NCBI GenBank assembly: GCA_050014815.1
Contig: JBEKCP010000269.1
Span: 1-13,449, forward strand
Source of the DNA: JBEKCP01 sp050014815
Lineage (GTDB): Bacteria > Planctomycetota > Planctomycetia > Pirellulales > Thermoguttaceae
DNA: 13,449 nucleotides
Direction of reading: 5' to 3'
Shown: positions 6,314-13,058 of the stretch, piece after piece
Layout: each line of letters starts with the position of its first letter
Numbering within the stretch: position 1 is the first letter of the stretch
Translations under genes and position numbers: made by a program
The notes under the pieces: model-generated
What the model was told of the DNA's origin: nothing
Database searches by the model: none
Seen by the model: the letters and a program-made list of their open reading frames with translations, nothing else

Positions 6314-7141
6314 TCATCCTCCAAAGGCGCTATAGCGCCGGGCGCCGAAATGGAAGGCCGCACGGGCGGCCGCCACAAACACCGCGATCCACGCCGCCTC
6401 GATGCCCAGGCCCCAGGCCAGCTCCGGCCCGGTGATCTTCCCCAAGAACACCGCGGCGGGAAAGTAGGCCAGGTACTGAAGGGGCACCGCCCGCATGACC
6501 GTTCGCCAGAATCCCGGCAAGATGTCGATCGGGAACATCTGGCCGGAGCAGAAGAAGTTGATCAGCATGAAGACGAACAACAGCGAGCTGACCTCCAGGA
6601 ACCAGAAGCCGATCATTCCGAGCGCGGCTTCCATGAAGAACCCCAGCAGGAACGCCATGACCAGCGAGACGAGAAAGGCCAGCATGGTGCCGGCGTCGGG
6701 CCAGCCGGAGAAGAACCCTCGCCACAGGTAGAACACCAGGACGAACGGCCCTAGCGCCACCGCGTAGTACACCAGCTTGTGGGCGAGCCGGTTGAGCATG
6801 ACGAAACCCAGCATGTCGATCGGTTGGACGAGGTATTTTTTGACGGTCCCGTCGCGGATGTCGCGGGCGATGCCGGTGGCCAGGCCCGGCATGCTGGAAA
6901 ACGCCCGGCCGATCATCGCCAGCAGGTAGTAGGCGATCATGTCGCGGTACGAGTAGCCGGCGACGTGGTCGGACTGCCCGCCCGCCGCGCGGCCCGAAAA
7001 GACGGCGTCCCACAGGAAGATTTGCGTGACGATCGGCAGGAACCGCATGAGGGTTCCCAGCGCGAAATCCGCCCGGTAGATCAGCCGCTCGGAGACGCTG
7101 ATCCGCAGCACGGTCCACCAGAGGGAAAGGCGGGAGGGCAT
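6314..7141 (-). CDS. ABC exporter permease 2 (ABC-2, DUF990/COG4587-like)
   Basis: 275 residues from the ATG at 7141 (MPSRLSLWWTVLRISVSERL). The frame is open further upstream, but that extension only reads through the PIN gene. Six probable membrane helices are seen. Family features are RADFALGTLMRFLPIVTQIF, the cytoplasmic GTVKKYLVQPIDMLGFVML and FCSGQMFPIDILPGFWRTVM near the C-terminus. It is the second membrane half of the exporter with permease 1. It begins 16 bp after the PIN stop with a weak AAAGGT ribosome site, so it is probably transcribed with the toxin-antitoxin pair and ATPase. Confidence 0.85.
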   Translation of the reverse strand: MPSRLSLWWTVLRISVSERLIYRADFALGTLMRFLPIVTQIFLWDAVFSGRAAGGQSDHVAGYSYRDMIAYYLLAMIGRAFSSMPGLATGIARDIRDGTVKKYLVQPIDMLGFVMLNRLAHKLVYYAVALGPFVLVFYLWRGFFSGWPDAGTMLAFLVSLVMAFLLGFFMEAALGMIGFWFLEVSSLLFVFMLINFFCSGQMFPIDILPGFWRTVMRAVPLQYLAYFPAAVFLGKITGPELAWGLGIEAAWIAVFVAAARAAFHFGARRYSAFGG

Positions 7142-7157
7142 GGGGATGACCTTTGGG

Positions 7158-7544
7158 TTACCACAGCCTCTGCACGCCGTAGGCGTCGAGTTGCTCATCC
7201 GAGCTGATGATCGGGATGCCTTCAACAGTTGCCTGCGCCACGAGGAGGCGGTCGAATGGGTCTCTGTGGTGGAAGGGCATGGTTGTGACAAGGCTCGCGT
7301 GTTTTGGTTCGATGTGCAGAATGCGGAAGCCGTTGGCCGAAATCTGCGATTCCATGAACAGTTGATAAGGCTGCGGCAGCGCGTACTTTCGCAAGCCGAT
7401 CTTGATAGCGATCTCCCAATAGCTCGCCGGACTGACTTCGACATCGTTGGCCGGGTCTTCAATCAGCGCCCGCGCGGTGGCGCTCAATCGCGAATCCTCT
7501 AGGATGAACCAAAGAAAGGCGTGCGTGTCGAGCAGCAGTCTCAT
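7158..7544 (-). CDS. PIN-domain toxin (VapC-like ribonuclease)
   Basis: 128 residues, a complete PIN domain. The acidic metal site is intact: Asp6 in LLLDTHAFLWF, Glu44 in SPASYWEIAIKI, Asp95/Asp98 in HRDPFDRLLVAQA and Asp116 in IISSDEQLDAYG. This LDTHxxLW form belongs to the PIN subgroup that is usually paired with Phd-type antitoxins. Family members cleave RNA, often tRNA or rRNA; the target here is unknown. Its ATG overlaps the antitoxin stop in ATGA (7541-7544), so translation is coupled. The pair sits inside an ABC exporter operon. Confidence 0.9.
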   Translation of the reverse strand: MRLLLDTHAFLWFILEDSRLSATARALIEDPANDVEVSPASYWEIAIKIGLRKYALPQPYQLFMESQISANGFRILHIEPKHASLVTTMPFHHRDPFDRLLVAQATVEGIPIISSDEQLDAYGVQRLW

Positions 7545-7771
7545 TCCATGTACTCCGCGAAATCCTTGAGGTGCTCATCGTCGTCGGCCACGATCGTGAG
7601 CATCCCCTTGGCGCTGCCTGCCTTGCGGGGCTTTCGCTTCGGTTTCTCCTCGGCGGTCAAGCGGGCAATCGGCTGCTGGTTTCGGGTAATCAGCAGTTGT
7701 TCGCCTGCCGCCAGGTGTTCGATCAGTTCCGGCAGGTTGGCCTGGGCTTCTTCAATGGTAACGATGGTCAT
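7541..7771 (-). CDS. Phd/YefM-type antitoxin
   Basis: 76 residues. The N-terminus MTIVTIEEAQANLPELIEHL and the following EQLLITRNQQPIARL form the Phd/YefM DNA-binding fold, in which residues 1-50 make the dimer that binds its own promoter. The basic linker KPKRKPRKAG and acidic tail DDDEHLKDFAEYM would wrap the toxin. AAGGAGA is placed well before the ATG. It would neutralise the PIN protein by direct binding and repress the pair. No clear operator palindrome is seen in the 78 bp between it and the ATPase stop. Confidence 0.88.
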   Translation of the reverse strand: MTIVTIEEAQANLPELIEHLAAGEQLLITRNQQPIARLTAEEKPKRKPRKAGSAKGMLTIVADDDEHLKDFAEYME

Positions 7772-7849
7772 ACGTTCTCCTTCCGTTATCTGGGGGCCGA
7801 CCAGCGCCGACGCACCCGGCTCCGGTCCGCTCCGTCCGCCACCTTTATT

Positions 7850-8857
<1,008 letters not shown>

Positions 8858-8866
8858 GACGGAGCC

Positions 8867-8872
8867 ATTATA
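8867..8872 (-). promoter_or_regulatory. -10 hexamer of the exporter ATPase, predicted leaderless
   Basis: A perfect TATAAT on the minus strand is followed by nine bases and the ATG at 8857. The transcript would start within two or three bases of the start codon. No ribosome site could fit and no -35 box is obvious; upstream lies a purine-rich repeat. Confidence 0.45.
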
Positions 8873-8879
8873 AAGGGGG

Positions 8880-9013
8880 AGGGCGGAAGGCGGAAGGCAG
8901 AGAAGGGGGGGAGACAAGGAGACAAGGAGACTGGGAGGGCGTTGTGCCCTCGCCGCCTCCCTGTCTCCCTGTCTCCCTGTCTCCTTGTCTCCTTGCCTCC
9001 TTCCGCCTTCCAT
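8880..9013. repeat. Purine/pyrimidine inverted repeat (AAGGAGAC / GTCTCCTT words)
   Basis: The left part (8880-8934) is all-purine-biased: GGCGGAAGGC units, then GAGACAAGGAGACAAGGAGA. The right part (8956-9013) is its approximate reverse complement: repeated CCCTGTCT and CCTTGTCT, then CCTTCCGCCTTCC. About 20 bp of unrelated sequence (GGGCGTTGTGCCCTCGCC) separates the arms. It separates the divergent ATPase and ispF promoters. Like the other spacer repeats it consists of an iterated 7-8 base word on one side and its complement on the other. Confidence 0.7.
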
Positions 9014-9030
9014 TACCCCTCGGTTTCGCC

Positions 9031-9036
9031 TATAAT
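9031..9036 (+). promoter_or_regulatory. -10 hexamer upstream of ispF
   Basis: A perfect TATAAT on the plus strand, with only a weak -35 match (TTCCAT at 9008-9013, 17-bp spacer). It would give a leader of about 115 bases to the ispF start, containing the 24-bp inverted repeat at 9068-9144. Confidence 0.4.
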
Positions 9037-9067
9037 TCGCGGCGTTGATGGGCTCTGGGGCCACGGA

Positions 9068-9144
9068 GGAAAAAGGGGACAGTCCCCATTTGCCGGAACG
9101 GCCCGAAGGGTGCTTAGCACAAATGGGGACTGTCCCCTTTTTCC
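9068..9144. repeat. 24-bp perfect inverted repeat containing GGGGACAGTCCCC
   Basis: Bases 9068-9091 and 9121-9144 are exact reverse complements with a 29-base spacer. Each arm also contains the near-palindromic GGGGACAGTCCCC or GGGGACTGTCCCC. In RNA it would form a 24-pair stem directly upstream of the ispF ribosome site (AAGGAGG, from 9147). I recall the GGGGACTGTCCCC word as a common dispersed repeat in planctomycete genomes, from memory only. Confidence 0.85.
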
Positions 9145-9159
9145 GCAAGGAGGAGTGCC

Positions 9160-9642
9160 ACGGACGGACTGCGGATCGGAATCGGACACGACACCCACCG
9201 GCTCGGCCGCGGCGGCCCGCTGCGGCTGGGCGGCATCGACATTCCCCACGACCGGCAGCTCATCGGTCATAGCGACGCCGACGTGCTGCTGCACGCGGTG
9301 GTAGACGCCCTCTTGGGCGCTGCGGCGCTGGGCGACATCGGGCAGATGTTCCCCGACACCGACCCGGCGAACCGGGGCCGCGACTCGGGCGAAATGCTCG
9401 CCGCCGCCCGCGACGCCGTCCGCGCCCTGGGCTGGCAGATCGTCAACATCGACTCGATTGTCTTCGCCCAGCGGCCCAAGCTGCTGCCCTACCGGCAGGC
9501 TATTCGCCAGCGGATGGCCGACCTCTTGGGAATCGAGCCGGAGCGGGTCGGCCTCAAGGGCAAGACGGGCGAACACATCGGTCCCATCGGCCTCGAAGAA
9601 GCCATCTCCGCCCAGTGTATTGCGCTGTTGGCGGCCCAATAG
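9160..9642 (+). CDS. ispF: 2-C-methyl-D-erythritol 2,4-cyclodiphosphate synthase, no standard start codon
   Basis: IspF cyclises CDP-ME 2-phosphate to MEcPP in the non-mevalonate isoprenoid pathway, in the cytosol, as a trimer. From ACG 9160 it has 160 residues, the family length (E. coli 159). Zinc ligands Asp11 and His13 (IGIGHDTHRL) and His45 (SDADVLLHAVVDALLG) have the E. coli spacing; DIGQMFPDTD, VNIDSIVFAQRPKLLPY and the nucleotide loop KGKTGEHIG are present. The frame has no ATG, GTG or TTG between the stop at 9115-9117 and ATG 9283, which would remove the active site. ACG 9160 lies 6 bases after GGAGG; CTG 9169 or CTG 9130 are alternatives. Either a rare start or a mutated/misread ATG (MDGLRIGIG) explains this. 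Confidence 0.9.
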   Translation, partial: TDGLRIGIGHDTHRLGRGGPLRLGGIDIPHDRQLIGHSDADVLLHAVVDALLGAAALGDIGQMFPDTDPANRGRDSGEMLAAARDAVRALGWQIVNIDSIVFAQRPKLLPYRQAIRQRMADLLGIEPERVGLKGKTGEHIGPIGLEEAISAQCIALLAAQ

Positions 9643-9648
9643 TGCGAA

Positions 9649-9687
9649 GCCGCAAGCGGCAAGACTGAAAACTGAAAACTGAAAACT
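9649..9687. repeat. Short hairpin plus ACTGAAA tandem repeat before cysS
   Basis: GCCGCAAGCGGC (9649-9660) is a small hairpin directly after the ispF stop. It is followed by ACTGAAA repeated three times (9664-9687). The tract occupies the place where a cysS ribosome site would be and contains no AGGAGG-like sequence. It is a direct, not inverted, iterated word. Confidence 0.7.
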
Positions 9688-9692
9688 CTCCC

Positions 9693-11303
9693 ATGATCCG
9701 CCTTTACAACACCCTGTCTCGGACCAAGGAACCCCTGGACCCGGTCCAGCCCGGCAAGATCGGAATCTACCTGTGCGGTCCGACCGTTTACAAGCCCAGC
9801 CATATCGGCCACATGGTCGGCCCGGTGATCTTCGATGCGATCAAGCGATATCTCGTCTACTCGGGCTACGAGGTGACCCTGGTGGTGAACATCACCGACG
9901 TGGACGACAAGCTGATCGCCGAATCCGCCGCACGCGGAACCACCATGGCCGAGCTGGCCTCCGAGATGACGGCCGATTACATGCGGAACATCCAGGCATT
10001 GGGCGTGGACACCATCGACCACTTCCCCCGCTGCACGGACAACATCGGCGAGATCATCGAGTTCATTGCCGCCCTGGTGGAGCGGGGCTTCGCCTACCGG
10101 TCCGACGGCGACGTGTACTTCGACGTGAGCAAGGACGACGACTACGGCAAGCTGAGCGGCCGGCAGGTCGAGGCGATGCAGGGCGAAGGGGGAACGACCG
10201 CCCTGCGGAAGCACACGGCGGCCGACTTCGCGTTGTGGAAGGGGGCCAAGCCGGGCGAGCCCTCGTGGAAGAGCCCCTGGGGGCCCGGCCGGCCCGGCTG
10301 GCACATCGAATGCTCCGCCATGAGCCGCCGCCTCCTGGGCCGCACCTTCGACATCCACGGCGGCGGACTCGACCTGGTCTTTCCCCATCACGAGAACGAG
10401 ATCGCCCAGAGCGAGTCGGCCCACGGCCAGCCGATGGCCAAATACTGGATGCACAACGGGCTGATGCAGGCGTCCGGCGAGGCGGGCAAGGTGGGCGGCC
10501 GGAGCACGCGACCCGCGGCCACGACCACGGGTACCCCGGCGGGCAGCGCGGGCAGTATGGTCGGCGACCTTGATGCCCAGCAGGCCGGCAAGATCAGCAA
10601 GTCGAAGGGCTCCGCGCCCTTCCGCGAGCTGCTGGAACAGTTCGCCCCCGAGACGATCCGCTTCTTCCTTCTGGCCACCCACTACCGCCGCCCGATCGAC
10701 TACAGCCTCGAGCGACTCCACGAGACAGAGGCGGCCCTGGAGAACTTCTACCGCTTCTTCAAGCGTTACGAGCGGGTCACCGGCGACAACTTCTACGCCT
10801 ACGAGCCGCACCGGCGGCGCGAACAGGGCGATTTCGACCCCCGTGGCAACTCCTTGTTGGCCGACGTGGCCCAGTGCCGCGCCCGATTCCTGGAAGCCAT
10901 GGATGACGACTTCAACACGGGCGGGGCGATTGGCGACCTCTTCGAGCTCCTGCGCCGGCTCAATAAATTCATCGACGACGAGAAGCTGGAGAGCGCCGGG
11001 GCCCCGTCGTATGAAGGCTGTATGACGAATGCTGCGGTGTTGCTCCTGGGCGGGGGGATGGTGTTGCGCGAGCTGTCGGCAGTGCTGGGACTCTTCCGCC
11101 AGCCGCCCAAGCCGGCGGGGCCCGCCGGCGACTCCGGCCTGACCGCCGGGCTCATGAGTCTCCTGATCGACCTCCGCGCAGAGGCCCGCAAGAAGAAGGA
11201 CTTCGCCACCGCCGACCGGATCCGAAAGGGCCTGGCGGAGTTGGGAGTTACGCTCGAGGACCGCTCCGGCGGCACCGAATGGAGCGTGAAGAGTAGTCAG
11301 TAG
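9693..11303 (+). CDS. cysS: Cysteinyl-tRNA synthetase
   Basis: 536 residues; charges tRNA-Cys with cysteine using ATP, in the cytosol. Zinc/cysteine site residues are visible: Cys28 in YLCGPTVYKPSHIGH, the Cys in GWHIECSAMS and the His residues of FPHHENEIAQSE. The class I motifs are HIGH (37-40) and KISKS (300-304). Between HNGLMQ (254-259) and KISKS lies an insert of nearly 40 Ala/Gly/Thr-rich residues, where most bacterial enzymes have only a few; I recall similar inserts in other planctomycetes. The DALR-like C-terminal helices follow (ERLHETEAALENFYRFFK and RKKKDFATADRIRKGLAELG). The start ATG lacks a ribosome site. The last codons (SSQ and stop) belong to the repeat at 11292. Confidence 0.95.
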   Translation: MIRLYNTLSRTKEPLDPVQPGKIGIYLCGPTVYKPSHIGHMVGPVIFDAIKRYLVYSGYEVTLVVNITDVDDKLIAESAARGTTMAELASEMTADYMRNIQALGVDTIDHFPRCTDNIGEIIEFIAALVERGFAYRSDGDVYFDVSKDDDYGKLSGRQVEAMQGEGGTTALRKHTAADFALWKGAKPGEPSWKSPWGPGRPGWHIECSAMSRRLLGRTFDIHGGGLDLVFPHHENEIAQSESAHGQPMAKYWMHNGLMQASGEAGKVGGRSTRPAATTTGTPAGSAGSMVGDLDAQQAGKISKSKGSAPFRELLEQFAPETIRFFLLATHYRRPIDYSLERLHETEAALENFYRFFKRYERVTGDNFYAYEPHRRREQGDFDPRGNSLLADVAQCRARFLEAMDDDFNTGGAIGDLFELLRRLNKFIDDEKLESAGAPSYEGCMTNAAVLLLGGGMVLRELSAVLGLFRQPPKPAGPAGDSGLTAGLMSLLIDLRAEARKKKDFATADRIRKGLAELGVTLEDRSGGTEWSVKSSQ

Positions 11304-11345
11304 TCAGTTGTCAGCAGTCAGTTGTCAGTACTCGGTACTCAGTAC
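11292..11345. repeat. AGTCAGT-type tandem repeat
   Basis: The word AGTAGTCAG/AGTTGTCAG is repeated four or five times, grading into AGTACTCGGTACTCAGTAC, where GTACT is palindromic. It starts inside cysS and supplies its final three codons and TAG stop, then fills most of the gap to ruvC. Confidence 0.75.
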
Positions 11346-11388
11346 GCTTCTGGTTTCTACGATCGTCTGTCCCAAGCAACCGCGTGAT

Positions 11389-12009
11389 ATGCCCGACCCG
11401 ACTTCCCCAATCCGCATCCTCGGCATCGACCCGGGCCTGAACATCACCGGCTACGGCGTGCTGGACGCGGGCGCGAGACCGCCGCGGCTTTGCGAGGCGG
11501 GGATCGTTCGTGGGAAGAGCCGGGGCTCGCTTACGGGCCGGCTCCTGGAGATCCATCAAGGGGTGGCCGACGTGATCGCCGCCCTGAAACCGTCGGTCGT
11601 CGCCCTGGAACAGCTTTACTCGCATTACGAGCGGCCCCGCACTGCCATCCTGATGGGCCATGCCCGGGGCGTCATCTGCCTGGCCGCCGCCCAGGCCGGC
11701 ATCCCGGTGGTCCACTACGCGGCCACCCAGGTCAAGCGGATCCTGACCGGCGCCGGCCGGGCGGGGAAGGCCCAGGTCCAGCGGGCCATCCAGCGGGAAC
11801 TCGGACTGCCGCAACTCCCCGAGCCCCCGGACGTCGCCGACGCCCTGGCCGTCGCGTTGTGCCATTACTACTTGAAAGACAAGCCGCGGCCCGGCAACCA
11901 AGGTAGGGTGGGTCGGCGGGCTCCACCGTCAGCGGATCATGGTGGGGCTCGCTGCGCTCGACCCACCCTACAACACGAACCGCCAGACAACGTGGGAGAT
12001 AACCCTTGA
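11389..12009 (+). CDS. ruvC: Holliday junction endonuclease RuvC
   Basis: 206 residues from ATG 11389 (MPDPTSPIRILGIDPGLNIT); a longer open frame from 11308 reads only repeat sequence. RuvC dimers resolve Holliday junctions by paired nicks, together with RuvAB. The four catalytic acids are present: Asp14 (GIDPG), Glu74 (VALEQLY), Asp148 and Asp151 (PPDVADALAVALCHYY). RPRTAILMGHARG and AGKAQVQ are conserved. The usual length is 160-180, and the core ends near residue 171. Residues about 172-195 are written by an inverted repeat (11903-11971), giving a likely disordered basic tail. The stop overlaps the ruvA start by four bases. The upstream spacer is the AGTCAGT repeat; no strong ribosome site is seen. 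Confidence 0.93.
   Translation: MPDPTSPIRILGIDPGLNITGYGVLDAGARPPRLCEAGIVRGKSRGSLTGRLLEIHQGVADVIAALKPSVVALEQLYSHYERPRTAILMGHARGVICLAAAQAGIPVVHYAATQVKRILTGAGRAGKAQVQRAIQRELGLPQLPEPPDVADALAVALCHYYLKDKPRPGNQGRVGRRAPPSADHGGARCARPTLQHEPPDNVGDNP
11903..11971. repeat. GTAGGGTGGGTCG inverted repeat inside the ruvC 3' end
   Basis: GTAGGGTGGGTCG (11903-11915) and CGACCCACCCTAC (11959-11971) are perfect reverse complements. The inner parts, GCGGGCTCCACC and GGTGGGGCTCGC, also pair imperfectly, with about six bases lost on the left. This word is a widely dispersed bacterial intergenic repeat, from memory. Here it is read in frame as part of RuvC. Confidence 0.85.
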
Positions 12010-12629
12010 TCACGAAAATCAGCGGTCAACTGGTGGAGCTGGGCGAGAACAGCCTGGCTTTGGGCGTCCAGGGCTTCGAGTACGAGGTGCTCATTCCCGA
12101 GTTCACCCGGCGGCATTTGCAGCCCCACGTTGGCACCCAGGTCAGCCTCTTCACCATCGAGTACCTGGAAGGCAACCCGATGCAGGGCCGGATGACGCCC
12201 CGGCTGATCGGTTTCCTGAGCGAGGTCGAGCGGGAATTCTTCGAGTTGTTCTGCTCGGTCGATGGCGTCGGGGTGCGGAAGGCGCTGCGGGCGATGACCC
12301 GCCCGGTCAAGGACGTCGCTACGGCCATCGAGGAGCAGGACACCAAGCTGCTTTCTTCGCTTCCGGGGATCGGGCCGGCCATGTCGGAGCGGATCATCGC
12401 CAAGCTCCGCCGGAAGGTCCCCAAGTTCGCCCTGATGGTGGCCCAGCGGGAGGCCGTCGAGTCGGAAGTCCCGTCCGACGTGGTGTCCGAGACCTACGAG
12501 GTCCTGCGGAAGCTGGGCCACTCCGAAAGCGACGCCCGGCGTTTGCTGGACACGGCCCTCTCGGCCAAGAAGAAATACGCCGACGTGGAAGACCTGCTCC
12601 AGGCGATCTATCAGCAGAGCCAGAAGTGA
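12006..12629 (+). CDS. ruvA: Holliday junction helicase subunit RuvA
   Basis: 207 residues starting at TTG 12006, with GGGAG at 11994-11998 giving a 7-base spacing, and overlapping the ruvC stop as TTGA. RuvA tetramers bind the four-way junction and load RuvB for branch migration. The N-terminal OB domain (MITKISGQLVELGENSLALG) is followed by helix-hairpin-helix motifs at about 84-94 (SVDGVGVRKAL) and 119-130 (LPGIGPAMSERI), and a C-terminal three-helix RuvB-binding domain (EVLRKLGHSESDARRLLD). Domains and length are normal for the family. The ruvC-ruvA order is common, but ruvB does not follow; a hairpin element begins about 145 bases on. Confidence 0.95.
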   Translation: MITKISGQLVELGENSLALGVQGFEYEVLIPEFTRRHLQPHVGTQVSLFTIEYLEGNPMQGRMTPRLIGFLSEVEREFFELFCSVDGVGVRKALRAMTRPVKDVATAIEEQDTKLLSSLPGIGPAMSERIIAKLRRKVPKFALMVAQREAVESEVPSDVVSETYEVLRKLGHSESDARRLLDTALSAKKKYADVEDLLQAIYQQSQK

Positions 12630-12640
12630 TGAGGACGTCG

Positions 12641-12669
12641 TTGACAAGTTCTGTTGCAATGGATACGCT
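12641..12669 (+). promoter_or_regulatory. Weak promoter candidate after ruvA
   Basis: A perfect TTGACA at 12641-12646 is followed after 17 bp by TACGCT, a poor -10. It is the only signal I see between ruvA and the hairpin element; the rest of 12630-12774 holds nothing recognisable. It might drive the gene at 13059 through the hairpins. Confidence 0.2.
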
Positions 12670-12774
12670 CGGAATAACCGATGGAAGGTTGCGATGACTG
12701 CGTAGCACGGTGAGTCACCTTCTGTTTAGCCGGGCCCGTACGCCTCGTTGTTGCGCGCGACTCTCAAGAGCGTT

Positions 12775-13030
12775 ACGCCCGTTTACGGGTGTTTCCGCCG
12801 AAGGCGGTATTAGGCCCGGCATTTATGCCGGGTCGGCGAAGGGAAGAATGATAGAATCTCGGTTCTACGCCCGTTCACGGGCGTTCTCGATAGATCGCCT
12901 TGAGGCGGCTAAAGCCCTTGGAGAAGGCCCGCGAGCGGGCCTCGGGAAAGAGGAACAGCACATGCCTATCGACCCGGCGTAAACGCCGGGCCTAGTACCG
13001 CCTGCGGCGGAAAAGGGTCGTGAACGACCC
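12775..13030. repeat. Compound hairpin element (nested inverted repeat of nine hairpins)
   Basis: Nine short hairpins follow one another: 12775-12792 (loop TTTA), 12795-12807 (CCGCC-GAA-GGCGG), 12815-12832 (CCCGGCA-TTTA-TGCCGGG), 12867-12884 (ACGCCCG-TTCA-CGGGCGT), 12896-12907 (CGCC-TTGA-GGCG), 12925-12942 (loop CGAG), 12973-12990 (CCCGGCG-TAAA-CGCCGGG), 12998-13010 (CCGCC-TGC-GGCGG) and 13015-13030 (GGGTCG-TGAA-CGACCC). Hairpins 1-4 mirror 9-6 around the fifth. Bases 12793-12835 match the reverse complement of 12970-13012 at 39 of 43 positions. The midpoint is near 12902, inside hairpin 5. The short open frames across it are products of the repeat and are not believable genes. Confidence 0.85.
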
Positions 13031-13058
13031 TGCCAAAGAAGCAAAGGAAGCAGGCCAC

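Noticed and set aside
8858..9148. N-terminal extension of the exporter ATPase by 97 codons
   Set aside because: The extension translates two inverted repeats and crosses both promoter candidates; the family starts at MAIIEIEHLAKSY.
9045..9272. Plus-strand open frame starting at the TATAAT-proximal ATG before ispF
   Set aside because: It is in another frame than ispF and its sequence is translated repeat plus out-of-frame ispF; a single-base error could join them, but the well-placed ribosome site before ACG 9160 makes this less likely.
9664..9687. Possible CRISPR-like tandem repeat
   Set aside because: The ACTGAAA units are directly adjacent with no spacers. The same holds for the AGTCAGT tract at 11292-11345; no CRISPR array or cas gene is present.
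9489..10811. 440-codon minus-strand open frame over cysS
   Set aside because: The plus strand carries unmistakable CysRS and IspF motifs; the antisense product has no domain and runs across two unrelated genes and a repeat.
11308..11388. 27-codon N-terminal extension of RuvC
   Set aside because: It is encoded by the AGTCAGT/GTACT repeat and has no conservation; RuvC begins shortly before ILGIDPG.
12710..12982. Short open frames across the hairpin array
   Set aside because: They translate palindromic repeat DNA, occur on both strands, and have no ribosome site.
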